A stretch of 64,000 nucleotides of DNA from WTFY01 sp964614915 (GCA_964614915.1 CAZTNC010000007.1:78305-142304); one strand, 5' to 3'; counted from the first letter of the stretch, positions 35,723 to 44,869 are shown. The notes: a model not told the origin generated them from the sequence alone. Program-made: numbers and translations.

Positions 35723-38654
35723 TCAGAAGGACAGGCTGGCAGCAAGGAACCCGTACCGGCCCAAGGCATCGTAAAGGCCGGGGTAGGTGTTGCCGTTACC
35801 ACTGGTTGCAGGTCCCGCACCGTTGCCGGCAATCGGCGGTTCCTTGTCGAACAGGTTGTTGATGCCAGCACGCAACTGAAAGCCGTCTTTCACATCCCAC
35901 AGGGCCGACAGGTCGAAGTAGTCGATATCCTTGAGATCCACTTCGCTCGCGTTGAGGTCATCCACCTCGCCGATATGGCGCCACATCAGGGTCGCGGTAA
36001 GATTCCAGGGCGTGGTCCAGGTCACCCGCATCTGGTTGCGCAGATCTGGGGTTGGTGCTCCGCAGATAAACCCCCCACTTGCCAGCGCAGTCCTCGACCG
36101 GGGCTCCTGCAACCTCCTGCTGCTCCCACTTGTCGATCAGCGAGAGCACATTGCGCAGGTCGACGTGTCCCCAGGTTCCGAGGCCTAGGGAATAGTCGGC
36201 GATCAGGTCGTAGCCCACCACCTTCTCGATGGCCAGGTTTTCCTGCCTGGAGACGATATGGCCGCTGCTCTGCACGTTCGAGCCGACCCACAGGTCTCCC
36301 GCTGCGCCGCGGTTGATCCGCTGGCACAGCACCAGGTCACCGTCCAGGCACTCGGTGAGAACGAACTCGGGTGTCAGGCTGCTGATGCCTTTCTCGACCT
36401 TGATGCTGTAGTAGTCAAGCGAAAGGGTCAGCCCTTCGATAGCCTGTGGCGAGAACACGATGCCCAGCGTCCAGGTATCGGAGGATTCCGGTTTCAGGTC
36501 GGTGTTACCACCTTGCAGGAAGTTGTACTGGTTGGCTGGCGAGTCAGGAATGCGCCCCCATTGATTCTCGGTCACCCCGCTGCGCGCGCACTCCTCGAAC
36601 GTGCGGCCCGCTTCCGTAACACCGTTGAGACCGCCCGAGACCTCCCCCGCACATGGATCTGCACTCATGTCAAACAGGTTGAAGCCCTCGGGTTGAAACA
36701 GTTCACGCACGTTCGGGGCGCGAATCGCCCGCTGGAAGCTACCTCGTAGTTTGAAGTCCCGGTTGATCGCCCAGCCGCTTCGAAGTCCGTATGCCTCCAC
36801 GCTCCCGCCGTACTCATAGTCGGAGTAACGCATCCCGAGATCAAGGATCCACTCCTCGGCGAACGGCCGCCCCTCGACCAACGGCACATTGGCTTCCAGG
36901 AATAGCTCGGCGACGCTGCTGCCCCCCGAGACCGGGCGGGTCGCTCCCCCCTGGCCGGTACCCTCGCCGCTGCGGTAGGCTTCATCGGGCTTGAAATCGA
37001 GGTTCTCGTCTCGGAACTCGGCACCGAGCGCGATGGCGATGCCGGTGTCTGCTGCAGGCAGGCGCAGGCCGTATTCATCCAGATCGCCGAACAGGAAACC
37101 ACTGGCGATCAGCTGGTCCGTGCTGCCGCGTGCAGTCAGTGGCAAGGTGATGTAGTCGAGTGCCTCCTGGGTGACCCCACCGGCCTCGAAGATATTCCAG
37201 GGGATGCATTCAGGATCCGTGCCCTCCAGCACGGAACGGCAGACGATTTCGCCGGTGGCCGGATCGCGAACCGCATCCAGAGCGCGTTCGATCTTGGTTG
37301 TGCCAAGATCGTTCAGGTAGGTGTTGTCCGTTCGCACCTCGGCGTACAGCAGGGTGGCGTCATAGCTCCAGTTGGTGTCAAGTTCACCCTTCATGCCGAG
37401 CACCCCGCGAATCGAGGTGTGGTGCAGGTCGTGCTGGCGGTTGCCGCCTTCCACGTTGCGACGGCCGATCCAGAACGGGTCGAGTACATCGTCGCGGGTC
37501 CTGCCGATCGAGGCGCACAGTGCCTGGAACTGCTGTTCGGACATTAGCGGGTTGCCGCAATGCAGGGTTTCCGTGACGAAAAATGAACCCGACGGGGCAA
37601 TCTGTGCCACCGTTCGGTTGTCCATGTACATCAGTTCCGTGTAGACCTGCGTCTGTTCGCTGAGGTCGTAGTGGGCAAAGGCGCCTAAGGTGTGCTGCTC
37701 GTCCGGGCGCTGGTAGTAGTTCAGGGGGCCAAAATTATAGGTCTCGCCTTGGCGGGGAACGAATTCATGGCCCTGCACGACAAAGTCGACGGCGGAGGGG
37801 TAGTTCGCGTGTCCGAAATTCGTGAATCGCCCCTGCGGGATGGTCGATGAACCCAGACAGTGGCTCGCGTCGTCGCTCAGTGCACAGGAACCGTAGTCGC
37901 GATCGCGCTGCCATACTTCCTCGATGTCACGCCAGGTGGCGTAGGCCGTTGCATTGCCACGCCCACTGTCGAAGTTGGTGCCGACGATCAGTGATACGCT
38001 GGATGTGTCACCGTCCGTCTCGGTGCCGTCGGCGACCGGGTAGCCGGCATCTGAGACGATTCGTTGCCAACGGTCGGAATCGTTGTGATGCGAGTACTGG
38101 CTGAACTGGTAGTCGAGTTGCACGCCCTCAAAGTCCTTCTTCATGAGGAAGTTGACGACCCCGGCCACCGCATCGGAGCCATAGGTCACCGATGCACCAC
38201 CGGTCAGCACCTCGATGTTTTGCACGAGCGCACTCGGGATCTGGTTGACGTCGCTGCCGATGCCGCCCTGCAGCGGTGAACCGGCCGGCATGCGCCGACC
38301 ATTGATCAGCACCAGGGTGCGTTCTGTACCCAGGTTGCGCAGGTTCAGGGTGGCGGTACCGGTGGCACCGTTGGACTGGCTGGTGTTCTGGGTAGAGTAG
38401 ACCTGTGGCAGGGTGCGCACCATATCCTCCACCCGGACCGTGCCCTGGTACAGCAGTTCGTCGGCATCCACCGAGGTGACAGGACTGGCACTGACCAGGT
38501 TCTTGCGCTGGATATGTGAGCCGGTGACTACGATCTCCCCGAGTTCGACAACAGGATCATCTTCCTCGGCGAGTGTTGTGGCTGGAATGCTGCCTGCCAG
38601 GGCGGTGAGAAATGCGAACGTGATGAGAGGTAACTTGCGTTCTATCGTAGACAT
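35723..38654 (-). pseudogene. TonB-dependent outer-membrane receptor, frameshifted near the C-terminus
   Basis: The first frame runs 38654 to 35958 (898 codons). It has a signal peptide (about 1-29), GEIVVTGSHIQRKN (possible TonB-box region), a plug domain (about 50-165, with LNLRNLGTERTLVLINGRRM and GGASVTYGSDAVAGVVNF) and a barrel. Homology then jumps to another frame ending at 35723 with LRAGINNLFDKEPP and a terminal Phe, the normal receptor end. The frames meet at a run of six C on the plus strand (36071-36076; G6 in the gene). Removing one G restores an unbroken product of about 976 residues. This may be inactivation, a sequencing slip, or phase variation. Ligand unknown; the plug type resembles receptors used for peptides, sugars or siderophores. 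Confidence 0.85.
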
Positions 38655-39158
38655 GAGATCACCGGCTGGTGTTTGCTTGACAGGATTTGGAGGTATCCCT
38701 GCGGGTTACCTAACTGTTGGACCTTGTCCTGTCCTCCCTGAGCCTGATCCGGGCTGTGATGCGATATTCTCATAGCAGGTCAGCATTGGGAAGGTCCGGT
38801 GCGAAAGCGACCCTGTGAGCAAGAGAGTATTAACTGTTCCAGCTTTCCATCAAGCTACGAAGGGATGATCACAATGATGGCAGGGGCTGTGCAGTTGGCT
38901 CAGTGAGGAGCACTGGAGTCTTGCGCAACCGTCAGGGGAAACCCCATAGATGCCCTGGATGAGATGCATAATTTTGCTAGGTCAGGTTCAGGCTAGCCTG
39001 CAGGCCTGGCAGGCTGTAGGTAACTGGAAAATAAATTATAGTATCAGAGAGGAATACTTAGTAAGTTGCTATTTATAAACGAATTAACTACTTGATTTTG
39101 GATAAATCACTATGGGTTTCAGACAACCCGCATCTAGGTTACTCCCGCCAGCCCGGGA
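38655..39158. other. 504-base non-coding region upstream of the TonB receptor
   Basis: No credible gene. It contains a perfect palindrome CAGGCTAGCCTG (38989-39000) with further CAGGC copies just after it, a hairpin with a GAAA tetraloop at 38798-38812 (GGTGC arm, one bulged G), and an AT-rich tract (39027-39120) with a candidate minus-strand promoter. If that promoter serves the receptor, the leader would be about 370 bases and could be structured. Confidence 0.5.
39035..39064 (-). promoter_or_regulatory. Candidate promoter for the TonB receptor gene
   Basis: On the minus strand a perfect TATAAT (39040-39035) is preceded, with an 18-base spacer, by TTACTA, a weak -35 (3/6). A 19-base stretch covering the -10 (39027-39045) matches the Fur consensus at only 11 positions, which is marginal in AT-rich DNA. 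No better promoter was seen nearer the receptor start at 38654. Confidence 0.3.
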
Positions 39159-39434
39159 CTAGTGAGTGGCATGCACGGGCTTGAGCACCTGCAAGCCCTC
39201 GAACTCGATGAAAATACAGAAATGACCTTGATAATTGTCGACTGTCCCGATCTCGGCTCTGCCTTCCCGGACAGCACACAGCATGCTCAGCTCAGATTCG
39301 CAAAAGGCACGTGCAACAGCCCTGATGCTTTTGAATATGCATGCCTTGATTCGCTCCAGTTCAGGCGGCTGGAAATTGACCAGCGAACGCTGGATCAGCG
39401 ACTTGGTGGAAGCAGGGGCAGGTAGGTTCGTCAT
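39159..39434 (-). CDS. Unknown small protein behind a Fur-box-like promoter
   Basis: Predicted protein of 91 residues starting MTNLPAPASTKSLIQ. I do not recognise the family: no signal peptide, no membrane segment, three scattered cysteines. The ATG at 39434 is chosen because a GGAG lies about 12 bases upstream. A sigma70-like promoter with 17-base spacer (39481-39509) sits about 40 bases further up, overlapped by a Fur-box-like sequence. A plus-strand ORF of similar length covers the same bases (39162-39425) but has no comparable promoter, so the minus-strand reading is preferred. It lies upstream of and in line with the TonB receptor. Confidence 0.5.
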   Translation of the reverse strand: MTNLPAPASTKSLIQRSLVNFQPPELERIKACIFKSIRAVARAFCESELSMLCAVREGRAEIGTVDNYQGHFCIFIEFEGLQVLKPVHATH

Positions 39435-39480
39435 GGTATTCGGGCTCCAGAAAATTTTCGTGAGCAGTTGTTTTATACGA

Positions 39481-39509
39481 ATACTAATAATAATCATTAC
39501 TATTTGCAA
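39481..39509 (-). promoter_or_regulatory. Sigma70-like promoter overlapped by a Fur-box-like sequence
   Basis: Minus strand: -35 TTGCAA (39509-39504, 4/6), 17-base spacer, -10 TAGTAT (39486-39481, 4/6). On the plus strand, 39483-39501 matches the 19-base Fur consensus GATAATGATAATCATTATC at 14 positions, including an unbroken core ATAATCATTA. The box covers most of the spacer and much of the -10, the placement expected for repression by Fur with iron. Match counting was done by eye. Confidence 0.55.
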
Positions 39510-39735
39510 GTATAATTGTTCCTAAACTTAATCTGCATATGCTGTTTCTCGGCGTGCCTGCATCATCGACTCATTCTGCCTACGACTGCCAGCGATGAGG
39601 CTAGGCATGTGTCAAACAGGCAGCTATTGGGGTTTATATGTACAGTGATCAAACGGGGCACCGCATTTTCGATTCGATCGAGAATAGATAGTAGAATCGT
39701 GGGCAAAACAAGAAAGGCAAGAGAACAAAGCAGTC

Positions 39736-41673
39736 ATGTCCGATGAAAAAATCTATCCTGTCCCGGATAGCGTTGCTGCAAAAGCCCACATCGACCAAGC
39801 CGAATATGACCGCCTGTACAGGCAGTCCGTGGATGATCCTGCCGGATTTTGGGCCGAGCAGGCCGACAAATTCGTCAGCTGGTTCAAAAAATGGGACCGC
39901 GTTCTGGACTGGGATTACTCCCGCGGCCATATCCGGTGGTTCGAGGGTGCCACACTTAATGCCTGCTACAACTGCGTGGATCGGCACCTTGAAGCGCATG
40001 GATCAAGTACTGCAATTATCTGGGAGGGAGACAGCCCCGGCGAGGACAAGGCCATCAGCTATGCAGAGCTGCACCGGGAAGTCAGCATATTTTCGAACAT
40101 CCTGAAATCATGCGGCGTAAAAAAGGGGGATCGTGTTTGCATCTACATGCCCATGATTCCCGAGGCTGCATTTGCCATGCTGGCCTGTGCGCGGATCGGC
40201 GCGGTCCATTCCGTTGTTTTTGGCGGCTTCTCACCGGATGCGCTGACGGAGCGCATTCTGGATTCCGATTGCCGCACCGTGATCACGGCGGATGAAGGGA
40301 TACGGGGTGGCAGAAAGGTCCCCCTGAAGGCCAACACGGATGCAGCCGTGCAAAACTGTCCAAATGTCAGCACAGTGCTCGTGGTCAGGCGAACGGGCGG
40401 GGAGATTGACTGGCACCCGCAGCGAGACTGCTGGTACCACGACCTGAGGGCAGGGACCAGTGACGTCTGTGCACCCGAGCCCATGGCAGCCGAAGACCCG
40501 CTGTTTATTCTGTATACCTCGGGTTCGACCGGCAAGCCGAAGGGTGTGCTGCATACGACCGGGGGTTACCTGCTGTATGTCGCGATCACGCACAAGTATG
40601 CGTTCGACTACCGCCCCGGTGAAGTGTACTGGTGCAGTGCTGACATCGGCTGGGTCACCGGGCATTCCTATATCGTTTACGGGCCGCTGTGCAACGCTGC
40701 GACGACCCTGATGTTTGAAGGCGTTCCCACATACCCCGATGCAAGCCGCTTCTGGCAGGTTTGTGACAAGTTTGATGTCGCCAGTTTTTACACGGCCCCG
40801 ACTGCACTGCGCTCGTTGATCAGCATGGGAGACGAACCGGTGCAGGCAACCCGCCGCCAGAGCCTGCGTCTGCTCGGTTCTGTTGGGGAGCCCATCAATC
40901 CAGAAGTGTGGGAGTGGTACTACCATGTCGTCGGGGAGGGTCGTTGCCGGGTAATCGACACCTGGTGGCAAACGGAGACCGGGGGCTTCATGATCGCCCC
41001 GCTACCGGGAGCCACGCCCCTAAAACCCGGTTCGGCCACGAAGCCATTCCTCGGCGTACAGCCTGCCATCATGGATGAAAACGGCAACGAACTTGAGGGC
41101 GAGTGCAAGGGCAACTTGGTGATCAAGCACCCCTGGCCCGGGCAGATGCGCACCGTGTACGGTGATCACCAGCGATTCATCGACACCTATTTCTCGCAGT
41201 ATCCAGGCAAGTACTTCAGCGGAGACGGCTGCAGGCGCGACGCGGACGGATACTACTGGATCACGGGTCGTGTTGATGACGTTCTGAACGTGTCCGGCCA
41301 CCGGCTGGGGACCGCTGAAGTGGAAAGTGCCCTGGTGCTGCACCCATCCGTTGCGGAAGCGGCTGTGGTGGGATATCCCCACGACATCAAGGGACAAGGA
41401 ATCTATGCCTATGTGACCCCCATGCTGGGCACCTCGACCAGCGATGTGCTGAAAGACGAGCTGGTACAACTGGTCCGCAAGGAAATCGGGGCGTTTGCAA
41501 AACCGGATGTCATCCAGTGGGCCCCGGGACTGCCCAAAACCCGTTCTGGGAAAATCATGCGGCGCATCCTTCGAAAGATTGCAGAGAACGAGGTTGACCA
41601 GCTGGGGGATACAACGACCCTGGCCGATCCTTCCGTGGTCGAGGACCTGATCGAAAACCGGCACGGGGGCTAG
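39736..41673 (+). CDS. acs: Acetyl-CoA synthetase
   Basis: AMP-forming acetate-CoA ligase of 645 residues, the standard length. The phosphate-binding loop is YTSGSTGKPKGVLHT and the C-terminal acetylatable catalytic Lys lies in KTRSGKIMRRILRK. WWQTETGG and DEIHR-like A8 hinge (GRVDDVLNVSGHR) are present. It assimilates acetate or salvages overflow acetate. The 226 bases between the Fur-box region and the ATG show no clear -35/-10. It marks the return to the plus strand after the accessory block. Confidence 0.97.
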   Translation: MSDEKIYPVPDSVAAKAHIDQAEYDRLYRQSVDDPAGFWAEQADKFVSWFKKWDRVLDWDYSRGHIRWFEGATLNACYNCVDRHLEAHGSSTAIIWEGDSPGEDKAISYAELHREVSIFSNILKSCGVKKGDRVCIYMPMIPEAAFAMLACARIGAVHSVVFGGFSPDALTERILDSDCRTVITADEGIRGGRKVPLKANTDAAVQNCPNVSTVLVVRRTGGEIDWHPQRDCWYHDLRAGTSDVCAPEPMAAEDPLFILYTSGSTGKPKGVLHTTGGYLLYVAITHKYAFDYRPGEVYWCSADIGWVTGHSYIVYGPLCNAATTLMFEGVPTYPDASRFWQVCDKFDVASFYTAPTALRSLISMGDEPVQATRRQSLRLLGSVGEPINPEVWEWYYHVVGEGRCRVIDTWWQTETGGFMIAPLPGATPLKPGSATKPFLGVQPAIMDENGNELEGECKGNLVIKHPWPGQMRTVYGDHQRFIDTYFSQYPGKYFSGDGCRRDADGYYWITGRVDDVLNVSGHRLGTAEVESALVLHPSVAEAAVVGYPHDIKGQGIYAYVTPMLGTSTSDVLKDELVQLVRKEIGAFAKPDVIQWAPGLPKTRSGKIMRRILRKIAENEVDQLGDTTTLADPSVVEDLIENRHGG

Positions 41674-41736
41674 GCTGCTGTCCCTGGATTACAAGGCCAT
41701 GTGTACTGCCTGTGTCAGTGTTTCAAGGAGACCGAC

Positions 41737-42276
41737 ATGAAACCGGCCCTGTTACTGGTCGACATACAGAATGACTACTTCCCGGGCGGGAACATGGAGT
41801 TGGTCGACATGGAAGCTGCCTGCGAGAATGCCAGGAAACTTCTGGACAGGTTTCGCTACCAGGGCCTGCCAACATTCCATATCCAGCATATTTTTAAAAA
41901 CAGCGGGCCAGGATTTTTCCTGCCCGATACCAAGGGTGTGGAAATTCACGAAAGCGTGGAGCCGTTGCCCGGTGAAACCGTCATACACAAGCGCTACCCG
42001 AACAGTTTCCGCGGCACGGACCTGCTGGAGCAGCTCCAGCAAAAGGAGATCAAAAGCCTGGTGATTTGTGGCGCGATGAGTCACATGTGTGTTGAGGCTA
42101 CGACTCGTGCTGCAGCGGACAACGGATTCAAGTGCACCGTTGTGCAGGATGCCTGTGCGACGCGGGATGTGGAATTCCAGGGCAAGACCGTGTCGGCTGA
42201 CGATGTCCACCGTACGGCCATGTCGGCTCTGGGCTTTGCCTATGCGAACGTGGTGGACGTCGATGAGTTGCTGTGA
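41737..42276 (+). CDS. Isochorismatase-family cysteine hydrolase
   Basis: Protein of 179 residues. The catalytic triad of the family is visible: Asp9 (LLLVDIQNDYF), Lys85 (IHKRYPNSF) and Cys118 (GAMSHMCVEATTRA). Family members include nicotinamidases, isochorismatases and ureidoacrylate hydrolases; the substrate here is not determined. AAGGAG at 41725-41730 fixes the ATG at 41737. It follows acs by 63 bases and converges with the M48 protease gene. Confidence 0.88.
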   Translation: MKPALLLVDIQNDYFPGGNMELVDMEAACENARKLLDRFRYQGLPTFHIQHIFKNSGPGFFLPDTKGVEIHESVEPLPGETVIHKRYPNSFRGTDLLEQLQQKEIKSLVICGAMSHMCVEATTRAAADNGFKCTVVQDACATRDVEFQGKTVSADDVHRTAMSALGFAYANVVDVDELL

Positions 42277-42300
42277 GGGGCCGGCGCCTGATTCACATGA

Positions 42301-43773
42301 TCACCTGAACTGTTCGCGCTGTTGTTCCAGTTCGCGCAACTGGATTTTGCGGGCTTCAATGCGGGCCTTGGAGCTTGGGTCGATGCCGGGGGATTGCAGT
42401 GCCAACTCCACTTGTTCCATGGCGATGTCGTACTGGCCATGCGCCGCATAAAAATTTCCCAGGGATTCGTGGCTGCGCCAGGGCATCTGGGACTTGCTAG
42501 CGGCCTTGGCCTTCACTTTGTCGATCAGCGGGTGTTGCACTTGGGCGCGACTTAGCTGGTCAAGCTTTTCCAGGGCCCGCTGCGCCCGGTCTTCCTTGAT
42601 TAGGCTCATTGCCAGGTAATAGGTGACCGGCAGACTTCCAGGATAGATCCTGTCCAGGGATTCGAGTGTAGCCGTGGCGGTTTGTCCCATGGCCAGACGA
42701 ATCTGGGCATCGGCCAGTCTCACAGTGAGCCGGTTTTCTGTGTTTACGGTGATTTCCTCCAAACGTCGCAACCCCTGCTCGTGCCTGCCCGCACGGCTCA
42801 GCGCCAGGGCATAGGTGTAGTGTTCCACATCACTCAGCCCGCCGGGGGTCCTGCCTATTACCCGGTAGTGTTCGATCAGTTCGGTGGGTGGCTCGCTGAG
42901 TGCCAGGGCCCGTGCCCGGGCATAATCGTAATCGATGCTGTTGAAGGCATAGGCACCGCGATATTGCCTGGCCCGCGCCTCTGATTCGCTGATGCGCTGC
43001 AGGGTAAGCGGGTGGGTCCTGAGGAATTCGGGAAGCTTGCCATGATTCAGTTGCGTGTACTTGTGCATTCGCTTGAAAAACTGTGGCATCCCGTATGGAT
43101 CGATGCCCGCGCTGACCATGAGATGCATGCCGATTCTGTCGGCCTCCTGTTCAAAGGCGCGGGAATAGGCGAGTGTGGCCTGTTGAAGTCCTGCCTGGGA
43201 AGTCATGAGTGCGGCCTGTCCCAAGTCAACGTTGTAGATGCTGGCGAGAATGGCCCCCAGAAAGGTCAATGCCGATACCACATTGAACGATTTTGCATTT
43301 TCCAAGTTGCGCGCGATGTGGCGTTGTGTGACATGTGCAATCTCGTGCGCAATCACGCTGGCCAGTTCGCTTTCCCGTGCGGTCAGGGTGAACAGGCCGC
43401 TGTTGATGGCGATGATGCCGCCGGGCATTGCAAATGCGTTGATGCTGGGATTTTCCACCAGCAGGAATGTAAAGGGAAAGTTCGACTCCAGGCCCCCTGA
43501 GACGATCCGTGTGCCCAGCGCCTGGATATACTGGACCAGCTCAGGGTCGTTGGAGACCGGCAGGCCTCTTCGGATCTCTGTCAGCAAGACGCGTCCGAGC
43601 TCGATTTCCTTGGCCTGGCTCAGTTCCGTGCTGGCCGAGTCGCCGATGTTGGGCAGGTCGCTGTCTGCTACTGAGAGTGGGGCAAAGGCCATGAGCAGCA
43701 GACAAAGCACCAGGTGTGTCAGGCAGGGGAACCGCGTGTCAGGCACGCTCTTGCGGTTGGAATGGTGCAGCAT
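42301..43773 (-). CDS. bepA: M48 family metalloprotease with TPR domain (BepA-like)
   Basis: Periplasmic protease/chaperone of outer-membrane proteins, notably LptD in E. coli. From the ATG at 43773 it has 490 residues: signal peptide (about 15-37), M48 domain with HEIAH (143-147) and FEQEADRIG (about 207-215) as zinc-site motifs, then C-terminal TPR-like repeats (about 300-490). A TTG at 43812 would add 13 residues before the signal peptide and was rejected. Divergent from tusA across an AT-rich region. Confidence 0.9.
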   Translation of the reverse strand: MLHHSNRKSVPDTRFPCLTHLVLCLLLMAFAPLSVADSDLPNIGDSASTELSQAKEIELGRVLLTEIRRGLPVSNDPELVQYIQALGTRIVSGGLESNFPFTFLLVENPSINAFAMPGGIIAINSGLFTLTARESELASVIAHEIAHVTQRHIARNLENAKSFNVVSALTFLGAILASIYNVDLGQAALMTSQAGLQQATLAYSRAFEQEADRIGMHLMVSAGIDPYGMPQFFKRMHKYTQLNHGKLPEFLRTHPLTLQRISESEARARQYRGAYAFNSIDYDYARARALALSEPPTELIEHYRVIGRTPGGLSDVEHYTYALALSRAGRHEQGLRRLEEITVNTENRLTVRLADAQIRLAMGQTATATLESLDRIYPGSLPVTYYLAMSLIKEDRAQRALEKLDQLSRAQVQHPLIDKVKAKAASKSQMPWRSHESLGNFYAAHGQYDIAMEQVELALQSPGIDPSSKARIEARKIQLRELEQQREQFR

Positions 43774-43948
43774 GGGTAATGACGGTACTGTAACAGTATT
43801 GGGACAGCTCAAAACCCGAAGATGGGGAAACTTTACTACAATCCCTATTATTAAAGTATTATGATATTATAATATATATTGCGGTCGAGGCTCGTGTTGG
43901 CCGTCCGTTGCAAGCTTTTATGTGATGAATTTCTAAGGAGTTGTCGTA

Positions 43949-44179
43949 ATGGCCGAATTTGACCAAGAATTAGATGCCTGTGGGCTGAACTGTCCACTTC
44001 CGATTTTGCGCGCAAAGAAAGCATTGTCTGGTATGGATTCGGGTAAAGTGCTGCAGATCATTGCTACTGACCCAGGCTCGGTGAAGGATTTCGAGGCGTT
44101 TTCCAAGCAGACGGGCAATGCGCTTTTGGATTCGAATGAAGATGGGGAAAAGTTTTATTTCCGCATCCAGAAAAAATAA
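43949..44179 (+). CDS. tusA: Sulfur carrier protein TusA
   Basis: Small protein of 76 residues with the family motif CPLP; Cys15 carries the persulfide. TusA relays sulfur from IscS for tRNA thiolation and, in sulfur oxidisers, to Dsr/Hdr systems. A TATAAT at 43868-43873 within a very AT-rich stretch may be its -10; no good -35 was found. AAGGAG lies upstream of the ATG. The downstream gap holds a strong hairpin before ilvN. Confidence 0.92.
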   Translation: MAEFDQELDACGLNCPLPILRAKKALSGMDSGKVLQIIATDPGSVKDFEAFSKQTGNALLDSNEDGEKFYFRIQKK

Positions 44180-44288
44180 TAACAGCTACACTGGTTGCGG
44201 CGGCTAGTGCTTCGCCGGATAATCTTCCAAAACCACATTTCGTGCCGGCAGGTGCGGGTGCTGCCCGGCAGATAGACATTTGCTGACG

Positions 44289-44318
44289 GTATGCATGCCT
44301 GCGCGAAGGCATGCATAC
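44289..44318 (+). promoter_or_regulatory. Perfect 12-bp hairpin upstream of ilvN
   Basis: Arms GTATGCATGCCT (44289-44300) and AGGCATGCATAC (44307-44318) are exact complements with a 6-base loop GCGCGA. TTAATA follows, so a strong U-tract is lacking. It ends 14 bases before the ilvN ATG, close enough to affect ribosome access. It could be a tusA terminator, an ilvN leader structure or an operator. Confidence 0.65.
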
Positions 44319-44332
44319 TTAATACATCGGCG

Positions 44333-44839
44333 ATGCGTCATATAATCTCGATATTGCTGGAAAACGAGGCAGGGGCCCTGTCCAGAGTCTCGGGGTTGTT
44401 CTCGGCTCGCGGATACAATATCGAATCACTGACGGTTGCACCGACCAATGATGCAACCGTTTCACGTATTACGGTGGTCACGGGCGGCAGCGACGACGTC
44501 ATCGAACAGATCGAGAAACAGCTCAACAAGCTGGTAGACGTTGTCCAGGTCATTGATCTGACTGCCGATGAACACATCGAAAGGGAAATGGTACTGCTGA
44601 AATTGCACAGCACGGAAATCAGCCCGTCCACCCTTGATGACTTGGCCAGCAACTATGGAGGCAAGGTTGTGGACCGTTCCGGCGACATGGTAGTGGTGGA
44701 AATCTCGGGGACCGGGGAGAAACTTGACCGCGCCATCCAGTCGGTCCCGGATGAAGCCATCCACGAGCTTGTGCGCTCGGGTGTTTTGGGAATCGCCGCA
44801 GCCAGAGGCAGCGTGGCTTTGAAAAAAGAGTCTGCATGA
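44333..44839 (+). CDS. ilvN: Acetolactate synthase small (regulatory) subunit
   Basis: Regulatory subunit giving valine feedback to acetolactate synthase, 168 residues. It starts MRHIISILLENEAGALSRV with the N-terminal ACT domain (GLFSARGYNIESL), followed by the C-terminal ALS_ss domain. The ATG at 44333 is favoured by family start. The large subunit gene (ilvB/ilvI), normally directly upstream, is absent: tusA and a hairpin are there instead. ilvC follows after 30 bases. Confidence 0.95.
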   Translation: MRHIISILLENEAGALSRVSGLFSARGYNIESLTVAPTNDATVSRITVVTGGSDDVIEQIEKQLNKLVDVVQVIDLTADEHIEREMVLLKLHSTEISPSTLDDLASNYGGKVVDRSGDMVVVEISGTGEKLDRAIQSVPDEAIHELVRSGVLGIAAARGSVALKKESA

Positions 44840-44869
44840 AGCCGGCCGCTAATAAAATGGAGAATGGGC

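Noticed and set aside
38780..38910. Fragments resembling a cobalamin riboswitch (GGGAAGG, CTGTGAGC, GAGGAGCACTGG) on the plus strand
   Set aside because: Wrong strand for the receptor, order and spacing do not fit the consensus, and the B12 box is poor.
39027..39045. Second Fur box over the candidate receptor promoter
   Set aside because: Only 11 of 19 positions match in AT-rich DNA, which is not distinguishable from chance.
39162..39425. 87-codon plus-strand frame opposite the small Fur-linked ORF
   Set aside because: No promoter or clear ribosome site; the minus-strand frame has both. Either could still be non-coding.
33765..39735. Integrative element using tRNA-Lys as attachment site
   Set aside because: No repeat of the tRNA 3' end and no integrase were found by eye in the block.
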